Of a stretch of 46,468 bases of DNA, positions 18,873-27,573 are shown piece after piece. The notes below the pieces were generated by a model, which was not told the DNA's origin, ran no database searches, and saw only the letters and a program-made list of their open reading frames with translations. Positions within the stretch are counted from its first letter, which is position 1. The number at the start of each line of letters is the position of its first letter. The DNA is from Clostridiales bacterium CHKCI006 (GTDB lineage Bacteria > Bacillota_I > Bacilli_A > Erysipelotrichales > Coprobacillaceae): the NCBI GenBank assembly GCA_900018345.1, contig FCNA01000037.1:1-46468 (forward strand). Reading direction: 5' to 3'. The position numbers were made by a program, and so were the translations under genes.

Positions 18873-19736
18873 GTGACGTTAAGTTATCGAAGGATGGAAA
18901 AAAAGGATATCGCTGAATTGACGAAGATCATGAAAGATGCCTTTGATGAGGATACACGAATGCACACTGATTTAAAGGAAGATGGACCCAATGGTTATGA
19001 TGATGGTCGTCTTTTAGGAAAGCTATTGGACTTAAAGAACGCCAGGTCGTGTGTAATTAATGATGACGGACAAATGATTGGTGGTTATACTGTTCGGATC
19101 AATCAGGATGTCTCTATTTTAGAGATGTTATTTATTGACCCTATATATAGTTCAAAGGGCTTAGGACAACAAATCTGGCATGATATAGAACAAAGCTATC
19201 CAGAGGTAATCACTTGGATGCTAGAAACACCTGCGTATTCCAAACGTAATCATCATTTTTATGAGAAATGCGGGTTTAAGCAAATGGGAGAACGAAGATA
19301 TACGCATGATAGTGTCTCTTTTGTTTACATTAAGCATTTACAGAAGAGCGAGATTCAAGTAAAGACATATCTGGAAGATCGAGACTATGATCATATCCTT
19401 TTGTCCTGTCAAAAGGAGCAGTGGGCTAGATTCTATACTTCCCAAAAGGAAGCTTATAAAAAGGCGTTAAGGCATTCCATCACTTATGTGGCGTATGATA
19501 AGGATGTATATAGTGGATATATCCGGTGTATCACGGATGGTTTTTTCACTATTTACTGTTGCGAGATCTTCGTTGATGAAAAATATCGACGCCAAGGGGT
19601 GGGTCAACAGTTGATTGAAACTGTGCGACAAGCATACCCGACCAGCAGTATGGATGTCTTGAGTGATAATGATTCGTTCTATCTTGCGAATGACTTTAAA
19701 TTGTTATGTCATGGGTTAAGAAAGCAACCTAGATAG
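18873..19736 (+). CDS. GNAT acetyltransferase with two GNAT domains
   Basis: A 287-residue protein with two tandem GNAT folds. Residues 1-150 include ILEMLFIDPIYSSKGLGQQI (acetyl-CoA loop) and HHFYEKCGFKQMG. Residues 158-287 include CEIFVDEKYRRQGVGQQLIE, the classical RRQGVG acyl-CoA motif, and FYLANDFKLLCHG. The second copy has the cleaner motif A, the first an atypical SSKGLG. It starts at GTG after AGGAGAGGGAGAATAAA. The substrate is unknown. It is followed after 34 bp by the Dabb gene, likely one transcript. Confidence 0.87.
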   Translation: MTLSYRRMEKKDIAELTKIMKDAFDEDTRMHTDLKEDGPNGYDDGRLLGKLLDLKNARSCVINDDGQMIGGYTVRINQDVSILEMLFIDPIYSSKGLGQQIWHDIEQSYPEVITWMLETPAYSKRNHHFYEKCGFKQMGERRYTHDSVSFVYIKHLQKSEIQVKTYLEDRDYDHILLSCQKEQWARFYTSQKEAYKKALRHSITYVAYDKDVYSGYIRCITDGFFTIYCCEIFVDEKYRRQGVGQQLIETVRQAYPTSSMDVLSDNDSFYLANDFKLLCHGLRKQPR

Positions 19737-19770
19737 TGATGGATTCAAAATGATATGGAGGAGTGGCAAA

Positions 19771-20070
19771 ATGTATAGACATGTATCTGTTTTTACTTTA
19801 GAAGATGCTTTGCAGCAAGCTGACTTTGTTAAGTTGCTGAAAGAAGTGGGGGATCAATGTGAAATGATCATGCACAACGAGGTCGGTGTGCATATTGGAA
19901 GTAAGCCTACAGGAATGCAGGAGGGACCACAGTTTGGCGATGTGATTCAGATCATCGATTTTGCGACGAAAGAAGATTTAGAGGCATATCCTGCGTCTAA
20001 GGCACATCAAAAGATCATTAAAGAGGGTCCGAAGATGGCTCATGTGACTGCCATTGATTATGAAATTTAA
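19771..20070 (+). CDS. Dabb (stress-responsive alpha/beta barrel) protein
   Basis: A 99-residue ferredoxin-like barrel protein starting MYRHVSVFTLED, with PQFGDVIQIIDFATKEDLEAY and SKAHQKIIKEG, as in Dabb (PF07876) proteins, which form dimers. The function in bacteria is poorly known. ATG 19771 follows GGAGGAGTGGCAAA; the 7-codon upstream extension is rejected. Confidence 0.82.
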   Translation: MYRHVSVFTLEDALQQADFVKLLKEVGDQCEMIMHNEVGVHIGSKPTGMQEGPQFGDVIQIIDFATKEDLEAYPASKAHQKIIKEGPKMAHVTAIDYEI

Positions 20071-20094
20071 AGAGAGGAGACCCCTCTTTTTAAA
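20067..20094. terminator. bidirectional terminator
   Basis: AAAGAGAGG/CCTCTTTTT around AGACC lies between convergent genes and has A and T runs on the two sides. Confidence 0.75.
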
Positions 20095-21718
20095 TTGATG
20101 TCATACTGATGTAACAGGACTTTTGATAAAAGGCAATGCCATAAAGATAGAAATGTGAGAATCCATCCAGTTTAAAATCTTCTATGTATTGAGTTCTTTC
20201 TATTTGATGGAGACCTTCTTGACTCATCGTTTTGAGTTTTTTTAAGGAATTGGATATTTTACATTCTATTAAGATGACGTAATCATCAAAGTCATGAGGG
20301 ATGATCGCGATATCGTATCTCCCCATGCCAGATTCTCGATTTGATTTGACGTGTAGATCTTGTAGTAGACCTAAACAAAAGCCATGATAAAAATTTTCAT
20401 TATAGTCAAAGTAACTGATTGAACGAGCCAACAAGAGATTTAATATTTTTCTAGCTTCTAAGACATCTCCTTCCAGCAATGCTTTTTGAAACGATGGACG
20501 GTAGGTCATTACTTGATTAGAAAACCATTCAATAAAGAATTGTTGGTAGATTGTTTTAATTTCATGGTTTGGAATTTGAAGCACATAACCATGTGGACTC
20601 TCTATTTGAATACACTTCAGATAGCCGGTAAATAAAAGAAAACTATAAATATGTCGTAAATCATCCATTTCAGGATAGGTTAGCTCTTCTAGAATGTCCT
20701 TTTTGATCGTTTTCCCCAAAATCAGTTGATTGAATTCTTCTCTAATCTGAGAGGTGGCATTTTGAAGATATTTGCGAATGATATCATTGCCGCTTGTATT
20801 AGCCCAATATAAATGTGGTTGATCATTTCCTCGTGTCTGGTCATCTACATAGTTGAGCACGCTCCAAGGATTATAAATATCTTCCTTTCCAAATCGATAA
20901 CCATCATACCATTCTTTGATCGTGTTCATTTGATCTTCAATACCATAGTCGCAAAGAAGTGCATGCACCTCGTCTTTTGTAAAGCCAAAGTCAGTAGCTG
21001 AGCTTTCATCAAAGATAGAATAAACTCTGAAGTTATTTAATCCTGTAAAAATGGATTCTTTAGCAATTCTTAGACAGCCTGTCATGATGCCTTTTTCTAA
21101 AGCTGGATTTGTTTTCAGAGCACTTCCAAACAGATGACTGAGAAATTGTACCATCTGATCGTAATATCCATAGGTGTAGGCCGTTTGCAGAGGAACATCA
21201 TATTCATCAATCAATAAGATGACTTTTTGATGATAGTATTCTTGCAAGGCGATACATAAATTCAATAATGATTCAGACAGTTCAACTAAAGAGCTCTGAT
21301 GATTTAAGTAACGATTGAACTGTGATTGGTTGAAAACATCATGGCGATAGATTTCTGGAAATTGTCTTAATATGCGTGAGAACAAAATGGAGTAGTACTC
21401 TATTTGCATCGAAAACTGGTCATATTTCATATCCTTTAAGGATAAAGAGATTACAGGATATTGATTTTGATATCGTTTCATTTCTTCGTGCTGATTGATT
21501 TTTAAATTTTGAAAGAGATAAGCATTCTGCTTTTCTTTATTGGAAAGAAAATAGTAAAGCATACTCATATTCAGTGTTTTACCAAAACGTCTGGGTCTGG
21601 TAAATAACGAGACCTTATCGTAAAGCGCAGTCAGGATCCATTCAGATTTGTCAATGTAGTAGTACTGATGATCAATCATTTCTTTAAAGTCCTCGGTACC
21701 TAAACTAATTTTTTTCAT
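20090..21718 (-). CDS. AAA-ATPase-like / DUF1703 PD-(D/E)XK protein
   Basis: A 542-residue protein of the AAA-ATPase_like plus DUF1703 class abundant in gut bacteria. The degenerate P-loop is RPRRFGKT (41-48), Walker B is VILLIDEYDVPL near 175, and the family motifs EWYDGYRFG and IYNPWSVLNY follow. The C-terminal nuclease core has DIAIIPHD and YVILIECKISN (E-x-K) near 492. The biological role is not established; genes of this class occur in many paralogous copies and may be selfish or defence-related. Single gene, convergent with the Dabb gene. Confidence 0.9.
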   Translation of the reverse strand: MKKISLGTEDFKEMIDHQYYYIDKSEWILTALYDKVSLFTRPRRFGKTLNMSMLYYFLSNKEKQNAYLFQNLKINQHEEMKRYQNQYPVISLSLKDMKYDQFSMQIEYYSILFSRILRQFPEIYRHDVFNQSQFNRYLNHQSSLVELSESLLNLCIALQEYYHQKVILLIDEYDVPLQTAYTYGYYDQMVQFLSHLFGSALKTNPALEKGIMTGCLRIAKESIFTGLNNFRVYSIFDESSATDFGFTKDEVHALLCDYGIEDQMNTIKEWYDGYRFGKEDIYNPWSVLNYVDDQTRGNDQPHLYWANTSGNDIIRKYLQNATSQIREEFNQLILGKTIKKDILEELTYPEMDDLRHIYSFLLFTGYLKCIQIESPHGYVLQIPNHEIKTIYQQFFIEWFSNQVMTYRPSFQKALLEGDVLEARKILNLLLARSISYFDYNENFYHGFCLGLLQDLHVKSNRESGMGRYDIAIIPHDFDDYVILIECKISNSLKKLKTMSQEGLHQIERTQYIEDFKLDGFSHFYLYGIAFYQKSCYISMTSI

Positions 21719-22414
21719 TAAATCATCTCCATTCCAGTGTTTATATTATCGCTATTACAAGACGCTTATTTTCGGATGTCGTTTCGTGTATGTTAATATT
21801 ATAATACGTTAAACAACATCTTTAAACCTTTAGAACCATTTTTCATTCATCATCTGTGTAGGGAAAAGCTGACTTTAATAATTGCTTGATCTTTTGACAA
21901 TATGTGTACACGATGATACCCATGAGAAAAAATCATAGGACAGAACTAGAAAAAGTAATTCACAGGATGTCTTTTGAAAGCAAGATACAGTTTGAACGTG
22001 AAGTTTAGGCGAAATGTTATTCTTTTAATCATTTGAATCTCAATGTGTTGATTCTAGCTTTCATTTTGTGGCTAATAGAATATTCATATTCATTGCATTT
22101 TTCCGGGTTTCAGTCGTATCGATATGAACGAGATGTTATCTGATTTTTACGCAACATGATTTAATTCTCGCAAAAAGACTAGCACGTTTTTTAACGATAA
22201 ACCGATTCGACTTGAGGGTCAAGATGATGGTCTTATTGGGGATAACCATTGGTGCAGGTTTAGTAGTGGCAAAGAACATTCCATCAGGCATGGTTGCAGT
22301 AGGAAATCCGTGTCATGGGATCCATTCGCTTGCTTAGTTGATTTTTAAGTAGACTTTGGTTGTTGTTTTAAAATGGTAGGTTTATAATAAAAGGGAAAGA
22401 AAGGAAGCGGGGAT
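21719..22414. other. intergenic region with a gene remnant
   Basis: About 700 bp without an intact gene. Only the acetyltransferase remnant near its right end can be identified. A TATAAT at about 22383 with TTGGTT 18 bp upstream may serve nanE. Confidence 0.5.
22190..22337 (+). pseudogene. maltose/galactoside O-acetyltransferase remnant
   Basis: The frame from 22242 to the TAG at 22335 reads ITIGAGLVVAKNIPSGMVAV followed by GNPCHGIHSLA. This is the C-terminal hexapeptide-repeat end of the Maa/LacA family (usual form TIGAGSVVTKDIP...AVGNPC). Just upstream, in another frame, DKPIRLEG resembles the preceding strand. The rest of the gene is gone. Confidence 0.8.
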
Positions 22415-23080
22415 ATGTTAGAAAAATTGAAAGGAAAATTGATTGTTTCCTGCCAGGCATTACCTGAAGAGCCTTTGCATTCCTCTTTTATTATGGGAAG
22501 AATGGCCTTAGCAGCAAAACAAGGGGGTGCTGCCGGCATACGGGCTCAAAGCAGGGAAGATATTTTAGAAATTGAACGTGTCGTAGATTTACCGATAATT
22601 GGCATTGTCAAACGCTATTATGATGATAGTGATATTTATATTACTCCTACCCATGTGGAAATTGAAGAATTACTGGAGACGGGCTGTGAGATGATTGCGC
22701 TGGATGCCACGGGACGCAAGCGGCCTCATGATGAAAAGTTGATTGACCTGGTTTCTTTGATTCATGCGCATGGCCGTTTGGCAATGGCTGATTGCTCGAC
22801 TTTAGAGGAATTGCTGGAAGCAGAAAAAATCGGTTTTGATGTTGTTTCAACGACATTATGTGGTTATACGCCTTATTCAAAGGTTGTGGATGGCCCCCAG
22901 TTGGATTTGATCCGCAGTGCTGTTTCAAAGCTGAAGGTCCCACTCATCGCCGAGGGAAAGATCCATACACCTCAGCAGCTCAAAGCGGTCTTTGAAGCAG
23001 GTGCCTTCAGTGCTGTGGTTGGTGGAGCGATTACCCGTCCACAGGAAATTACGGCCCGCTTTGTGGAGGTATTGAAATGA
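22415..23080 (+). CDS. nanE: N-acetylmannosamine-6-phosphate 2-epimerase
   Basis: A 221-residue TIM-barrel epimerase of normal length. Family motifs: KLIVSCQALPEEPLH at the start, GAAGIRAQS, PIIGIVKRYY (with the conserved Lys), ALDATGRKRP, ADCSTLEE, DVVSTTLCGYT and LIAEGKIHTPQQ. It converts ManNAc-6-P to GlcNAc-6-P in sialic acid and amino-sugar catabolism. First gene of an operon whose next two genes overlap in ATGA style. No nanA lyase is in the window. Confidence 0.95.
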   Translation: MLEKLKGKLIVSCQALPEEPLHSSFIMGRMALAAKQGGAAGIRAQSREDILEIERVVDLPIIGIVKRYYDDSDIYITPTHVEIEELLETGCEMIALDATGRKRPHDEKLIDLVSLIHAHGRLAMADCSTLEELLEAEKIGFDVVSTTLCGYTPYSKVVDGPQLDLIRSAVSKLKVPLIAEGKIHTPQQLKAVFEAGAFSAVVGGAITRPQEITARFVEVLK

Positions 23081-24594
23081 AAAAAATACTCTTTGTTCCT
23101 TTAGATGAACGTCCTTGTAATCGACTTTATCCGGAATATATGATCAAGACGCGCCTGGACCTCGAACTTGTTCAACCGCCACTGGAGATGCTGGGACATA
23201 AAAAAGAGAAAGCCAATATTTCGCAAATACGCCAATTTGTTTTAGAGAATAGCCAGGCCTGCGATGCGATGGTCCTCAGTCTTGAAATGCTTTTTTATGG
23301 TGGCCTTTTGCCTAGCCGCCTGCATCATGAAGATGCGATCTATCAGCAGGGATGTCTGGACTACTTAAGGCAAATCAGACAGATGAATCCTGAAAAACCG
23401 ATTTATGCCTTTCAGTTGATCATGCGGACGCCACGCTATTCCAGTAATGATGAAGAACCGGAATATTATGGTGAGTATGGTCATGAGATCTTTAGGCGTG
23501 CTTATTTACGAGATAAGCAAGAGCGGGATGGGTTAACTGAAGCAGAAAAAATAGCGCTTGAAGCGCTGAATAACAACATTCCGGAGGCGTATATTGTTGA
23601 TTACGAAATACGCCGTCGTTATAATCTGGAATTAAATCTGGCTGTCCTGGATCTTGTTAAGGAAGGGGTCATTGATTTTCTGGCAATTCCTCAGGATGAT
23701 TCCTGTGAATATGGCTATACGTCAATGGATCAAAAACAAGTCAGTCAGAAACTGACGCAGTTAAGACTGCAGCGTCGCGTCATGATGTACCCGGGAGCGG
23801 ATGAAGCGGGCAGTAGTCTGATTGCCCGTGCAGTGAGTGAATTGGATGGAAAACGCACAAAAGTTTATCCTTATTATGATTCTACCTTGGGACCAACTCT
23901 CATTCCTTTATATGAAGACCGTATCATGCAGGAAAGTCTGAAATCTCATTTACAGGTATGCCGTTGTGAGTGGGTTTCTTCACCCGAGCAGGCGGAGTTC
24001 ATTCTGGCAATCAATTGCCCGGGAAAAGTCATGCAGGAAGCAAGTGAGCAAAAACAAAAAGACATTAGCTATGCTTCTTTTCGTAATCTGAATGCCTTTT
24101 TAGACGCGATGGAACGTTATATGCAGATGGGCAAGAAAGTCGTTTTAGCGGATTGTGCTTTTGCCAATGGGGGAGATATAGAGCTGATTGAGATGTTGGA
24201 TGAAAGTCGTTTACTAGATCATCTTTATTCATATAAAGGTTGGAATACGCATGGTAATACCTTAGGAACAAGCATTGCGCAAATGGTGATTTTAAATAGT
24301 GATGCCGTGAATACGAAGGCTGTGATCCATAATCTGATGTATCACTTGATCGAAGATGGCTTTTATCAGGCGATTGTGCGCAAAGAGACAACGGATGGCT
24401 TGAGGCCTCCTTTAAACTATTTTGATTTAGCCAATCAGCAAAAAGAGGTCGTCCGAGTTGAAGAAAAACGTTTGCGGGAATTGGTTCATACGACTTTCCT
24501 TTACAGTTTTAAAGATCATACGATTGAGCGCCTCCATGTATATCATCCCTGGAATCGTATGTTTGAGATAGGAATGGAACTATGGCTATCTTGA
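23077..24594 (+). CDS. DUF4127 family protein
   Basis: A 505-residue protein with the DUF4127 opening ILFVPLDERPCNRLYPEYM and family blocks CDAMVLSLEMLFYGGLLPSR, FLAIPQDDSCEYGYT, MYPGADEAGSSLIARA, VVLADCAFANGGDIEL and GWNTHGNTLGTSIAQ. The function is not established; conserved Asp, Glu and His blocks suggest an enzyme. Its ATG overlaps the nanE stop by 4 bp and its end overlaps the ROK kinase start by 13 bp. The strict coupling argues that it acts in the same amino-sugar pathway, perhaps on a glycan-derived sugar; that is inference. Confidence 0.88.
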   Translation: MKKILFVPLDERPCNRLYPEYMIKTRLDLELVQPPLEMLGHKKEKANISQIRQFVLENSQACDAMVLSLEMLFYGGLLPSRLHHEDAIYQQGCLDYLRQIRQMNPEKPIYAFQLIMRTPRYSSNDEEPEYYGEYGHEIFRRAYLRDKQERDGLTEAEKIALEALNNNIPEAYIVDYEIRRRYNLELNLAVLDLVKEGVIDFLAIPQDDSCEYGYTSMDQKQVSQKLTQLRLQRRVMMYPGADEAGSSLIARAVSELDGKRTKVYPYYDSTLGPTLIPLYEDRIMQESLKSHLQVCRCEWVSSPEQAEFILAINCPGKVMQEASEQKQKDISYASFRNLNAFLDAMERYMQMGKKVVLADCAFANGGDIELIEMLDESRLLDHLYSYKGWNTHGNTLGTSIAQMVILNSDAVNTKAVIHNLMYHLIEDGFYQAIVRKETTDGLRPPLNYFDLANQQKEVVRVEEKRLRELVHTTFLYSFKDHTIERLHVYHPWNRMFEIGMELWLS

Positions 24595-25469
24595 GTTTTG
24601 ATATCGGCGGAACGAATACCAAATGGGGGGTCTTTCACCAGGGCGTTCTGATTAGTTCCGGCGAGTTTCCGAGTTTAGCGCAATATGGTGGAAAACATAT
24701 TCTGCAGGAGATGATCGATATCGCTCCCCTCTTGATGGTGGATGAAAAATGGGATGGTGTGGCTATCAGTGCGACAGGAACGATCGATGTCAAGCAAGGG
24801 AAGGTGATTCAGGCGACAGATACGATTCCGAATTACTGTGGACTGGAAATGAAAGCCATTTTTGAAGAGGCGTTCCATGTTCCGGTAACGGTGGAAAATG
24901 ATGTGAACTGTGCTTTGCTGGCGGAAGTCAAAGCAGGGGTGGCTCAAGGGTGTGAGAATGTCTTTGTGATGACAGTGGGCACAGGTGTTGGAGGTGGCGT
25001 TTATGCCAATGGCAGGATCGTGCATGGTGCGCAGGGGTTTGCGGGCGAGATTGGTTATTTGCCTAGTCATGGGGAAATCCTAGATCTCGCTGGCAGCACG
25101 CGCGGCCTGATTTCACGTATCGCCCGGGCCAAAGGGGACGAAGTGAAAAATTGGGATGGTCACCGTGTGATGACCAGTTATCGGCATCAAGACGACATCG
25201 TTAGGCGTGAAGTCCACCAAATGGTGGAAAACCTCACGGATGTGATGGCCTTAGCGACTTCTTTTCTGAATCCGGAAATGATTGTTCTGGGTGGTGGAAT
25301 CATGACGCAGAAGGATATCCTGCTTCCATTATGTGAAGCTTCTTTTAGGAAGAAAGTGCCTGCACGAATTGGCGAGTGCACCCATATAGAAGCCTGTCAT
25401 TTCAATAATCAGGCAGGAATTTATGGCGCTTATTATAACTTTTTAGAGAAAGAGGCAATTCATAAATAG
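24582..25469 (+). CDS. ROK-family sugar kinase (probable ManNAc kinase)
   Basis: A 295-residue ROK protein. The phosphate-binding SFDIGGTNTKWGVF lies at 5-18, the catalytic base is Asp107 in VENDVNC, and the ROK signature region VMTVGTGVGGGVYANGRIVH is followed by GEIGYLP. The usual ROK zinc motif (CxCGxxGCxE) is absent; after EIGYLP it reads SHGEILDLAGSTRG. Position after nanE and DUF4127 suggests N-acetylmannosamine kinase (NanK), feeding NanE with ManNAc-6-P; another hexose kinase is possible. The operon ends at the terminator on its stop codon. Confidence 0.85.
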   Translation: MAILSFDIGGTNTKWGVFHQGVLISSGEFPSLAQYGGKHILQEMIDIAPLLMVDEKWDGVAISATGTIDVKQGKVIQATDTIPNYCGLEMKAIFEEAFHVPVTVENDVNCALLAEVKAGVAQGCENVFVMTVGTGVGGGVYANGRIVHGAQGFAGEIGYLPSHGEILDLAGSTRGLISRIARAKGDEVKNWDGHRVMTSYRHQDDIVRREVHQMVENLTDVMALATSFLNPEMIVLGGGIMTQKDILLPLCEASFRKKVPARIGECTHIEACHFNNQAGIYGAYYNFLEKEAIHK

Positions 25470-25482
25470 CCTCTTTTTTTTT
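25449..25482 (+). terminator. terminator of the nanE operon
   Basis: AAAGAGGC/GCCTCTTT enclosing the stop codon, then a long T run. Confidence 0.9.
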
Positions 25483-25483
25483 G

Positions 25484-25514
25484 TTGACTTGGAGTGCACT
25501 CTAAGGTATATGAT
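25484..25514 (+). promoter_or_regulatory. MerR-type promoter of aldo/keto reductase 1
   Basis: TTGACT (25484-25489), 19-bp spacer, TATGAT (25509-25514). The spacer carries the dyad CTTGGAGTG-CACTCTAAG (25488-25505, one mismatch). The same layout and near-identical dyad recur at 31278. Confidence 0.85.
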
Positions 25515-25543
25515 GAAAATGGAGAAAGGAAGGATGAAGAAAA

Positions 25544-26647
25544 ATGATTGATAAATTTGGTTTTGGATGTATGCGACTTCCTATGAATGGTGAAGAAGTC
25601 GATGTCGAAGAATTCAAACGCATGATTGATGCCTATATGGATGCGGGGTTCAACTATTTTGATACAGCTCATGGCTATGTCAGTCAGAAAAGTGAAACAG
25701 CGTTAAAAGAATGTCTGGTTTCTCGCTATCCACGTGATGCTTATATTTTGACTAATAAATTAACGGGCAACTTCTTCAAGACAAAAGAAGAGATCCGTCC
25801 ACTTTTTGAGTTACAGTTAGAAAGATGCGGTGTCGAATACTTTGATTATTATTTGATGCATGCACAGGATCGTGATCATTATGCCCACTTCCAAAAATGT
25901 GAAGCTTATGAAGTGGCACAGGAGTTGAAAAAAGAAGGTAAAGTGAAACATGTGGGACTTTCTTTCCATGACACAGCGGATGTCTTGGATATGATCCTGA
26001 CGGAACATCCAGAAGTAGAAGTCGTTCAGATTCAGTTTAACTATATGGATTATACGAGCCCAAGCGTGCAGAGTAAGGAAGTTTATGAAGTTTGCCGTAA
26101 ACATCATAAACCTGTCATTGTGATGGAACCTGTCAAAGGCGGCGGCTTGGTAAACTTACCGGATGCGGCGAAGCAAGTCTTTGATGAACTCGGTCAATCT
26201 TTAAGCTATGCCAGCTATGCGGTTCGTTTTGCGGCCAGCTTTGAAGGTGTCTTTAAAGTCTTGTCCGGTATGAGTGACCTGGCACAGGTGGAAGATAACA
26301 TTTCCTATATGAAAGATTTCCAACCATTGAGTGAAGCTGAATTTGCTGCTGTGGATAAGGTAAGAGATATTCTAAATAGTTTAGGTGGTATTGCCTGCAC
26401 AGCTTGCCGTTATTGTGTGGATGGCTGTCCAAAACATATCTCTATTCCGGATCTCTTTGCCTGCTATAATGCCAAGGTTCAGTTTGGTGACTGGAACAGT
26501 GACTACTATTATGGAGTACATACAAAGACCAATGGAAAAGCATCTGAATGTATCGGTTGCCGTCAGTGTGAACGCATCTGTCCACAGCATCTGAAGATTG
26601 TGGATCACCTCAAAGAGGTTGCGCAAACATTTGAAAAACAAGCTTAA
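25544..26647 (+). CDS. aldo/keto reductase with C-terminal 4Fe-4S ferredoxin domain (copy 1)
   Basis: A 367-residue protein. The AKR barrel (1-275) has its tetrad at Asp40, Tyr45 (FDTAHGY), Lys72 (LTNKL) and His106 (YYLMHAQ). The C-terminal domain has two cysteine clusters, CTACRYCVDGCP and CIGCRQCERICP, able to hold two 4Fe-4S centres. These ferredoxin-linked AKRs are common in anaerobic gut Bacillota; physiological substrates are mostly unknown. The ATG at 25544 follows AAGGAAGG. It stands alone between two terminators. The MerR-type promoter suggests induction by an electrophile or aldehyde, perhaps through the MerR protein at 27150. Confidence 0.92.
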   Translation: MIDKFGFGCMRLPMNGEEVDVEEFKRMIDAYMDAGFNYFDTAHGYVSQKSETALKECLVSRYPRDAYILTNKLTGNFFKTKEEIRPLFELQLERCGVEYFDYYLMHAQDRDHYAHFQKCEAYEVAQELKKEGKVKHVGLSFHDTADVLDMILTEHPEVEVVQIQFNYMDYTSPSVQSKEVYEVCRKHHKPVIVMEPVKGGGLVNLPDAAKQVFDELGQSLSYASYAVRFAASFEGVFKVLSGMSDLAQVEDNISYMKDFQPLSEAEFAAVDKVRDILNSLGGIACTACRYCVDGCPKHISIPDLFACYNAKVQFGDWNSDYYYGVHTKTNGKASECIGCRQCERICPQHLKIVDHLKEVAQTFEKQA

Positions 26648-26673
26648 AAAGGTAATTCATTTACCTTTTTTTC
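26646..26673 (+). terminator. intrinsic terminator
   Basis: AAAAAGGTAA/TTACCTTTTT with a 5-nt loop and T tail. Confidence 0.88.
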
Positions 26674-26710
26674 GTAATCATGTATAATAAACATTAAGGA
26701 GGAAGCTATC

Positions 26711-27133
26711 ATGACTTTAGAAACATTACTTGAAATTCAAGAGAAAGAGAATTATACTTTAGTTGGAGCCAAAGAGGATGATATTTATACTTCTACAGCT
26801 CATGGAATCCGTCCTATCATGATGAAGATCAAAAATGATCCACTTTATTTCCAGGGTTATACTATGTGTGATAAAATCGTTGGAAAGGCAGCTGCAATGC
26901 TGTTTGCGCGCAGTCAGATTGCTTATTTATATGCCCATACATTGAGTGAGGCGGGCCAAGCTATTTTAGAAAAATATAAGATTCCATACAGTTATGGCAC
27001 ATTGGCGAAGGAAATCATCAATCGTGATGGTACCGATATGTGTCCAATGGAGAAAACGGTTTTGAATATTGATGATCTCGATGAAGCATATGTTGCTTTG
27101 GATCGTAAGGTCAAGGAATTAATGCAGGCGTAA
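26711..27133 (+). CDS. DUF1893 family protein
   Basis: A 140-residue protein of the DUF1893 (TM1506-like) family, whose fold is related to cytidine deaminases. Recognisable blocks are DKIVGKAAAMLFARSQIAYL, SEAGQAILEKYKI and MCPMEKTVLNIDD. A deaminase-like metal site is not complete, so activity is uncertain. Likely co-transcribed with the MerR gene 16 bp downstream. Confidence 0.8.
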   Translation: MTLETLLEIQEKENYTLVGAKEDDIYTSTAHGIRPIMMKIKNDPLYFQGYTMCDKIVGKAAAMLFARSQIAYLYAHTLSEAGQAILEKYKIPYSYGTLAKEIINRDGTDMCPMEKTVLNIDDLDEAYVALDRKVKELMQA

Positions 27134-27149
27134 AAAAGGAGAAAAGGTC

Positions 27150-27548
27150 ATGACCATTGCAGAGGTTTGTCGAAAATATGATATATCAGCAGATACTTTA
27201 CGTTATTATGAGCGGATCGGTCTGATTCCACCAGTACCACGTACCAAGAGCGGGATCCGTAATTATGATGAGGAATCCTGTGGCTGGATCGAACTGATGA
27301 TCTGTATGCGTAAAGCAGGGGTTCAGATTGAGGCACTGATTGAATATGTGACGTTGTTTAAAGAAGGGGATAAGACCTTAAAGGCACGTGAAGCCATTCT
27401 GATCGAACAGCGGGATAAACAATTGGAAAAGATGAAAGAAATTCAGGCTTCATTGGATCGTTTGAATCATAAGATCGAACTATATCAGAGCGGCATGATG
27501 ACCGAAGCAAAGAAGAAAGAACGCATGAAGCAAAATCAGGATAATTAA
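27150..27548 (+). CDS. MerR-family regulator (AdhR-like)
   Basis: A 132-residue MerR protein with helix-turn-helix EVCRKYDISADTLRYYERIG at the N-terminus, RNYDEES, then a dimerising coiled coil and a short charged C-terminus. Length and sequence style fit the aldehyde/electrophile-responsive AdhR/NmlR group; there is one Cys in the coiled-coil entry (ELMICMRKAG). The regulator lies between two AKR genes whose promoters share a MerR-type dyad, so it is the leading candidate to control them. Its own gene has no such promoter directly upstream. Confidence 0.88.
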   Translation: MTIAEVCRKYDISADTLRYYERIGLIPPVPRTKSGIRNYDEESCGWIELMICMRKAGVQIEALIEYVTLFKEGDKTLKAREAILIEQRDKQLEKMKEIQASLDRLNHKIELYQSGMMTEAKKKERMKQNQDN

Positions 27549-27573
27549 AGTCGAGGAAACTCGGCTTTTTTTC
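27547..27573 (+). terminator. intrinsic terminator
   Basis: AGTCGAG-GAAA-CTCGGCT followed by seven T. Confidence 0.88.
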
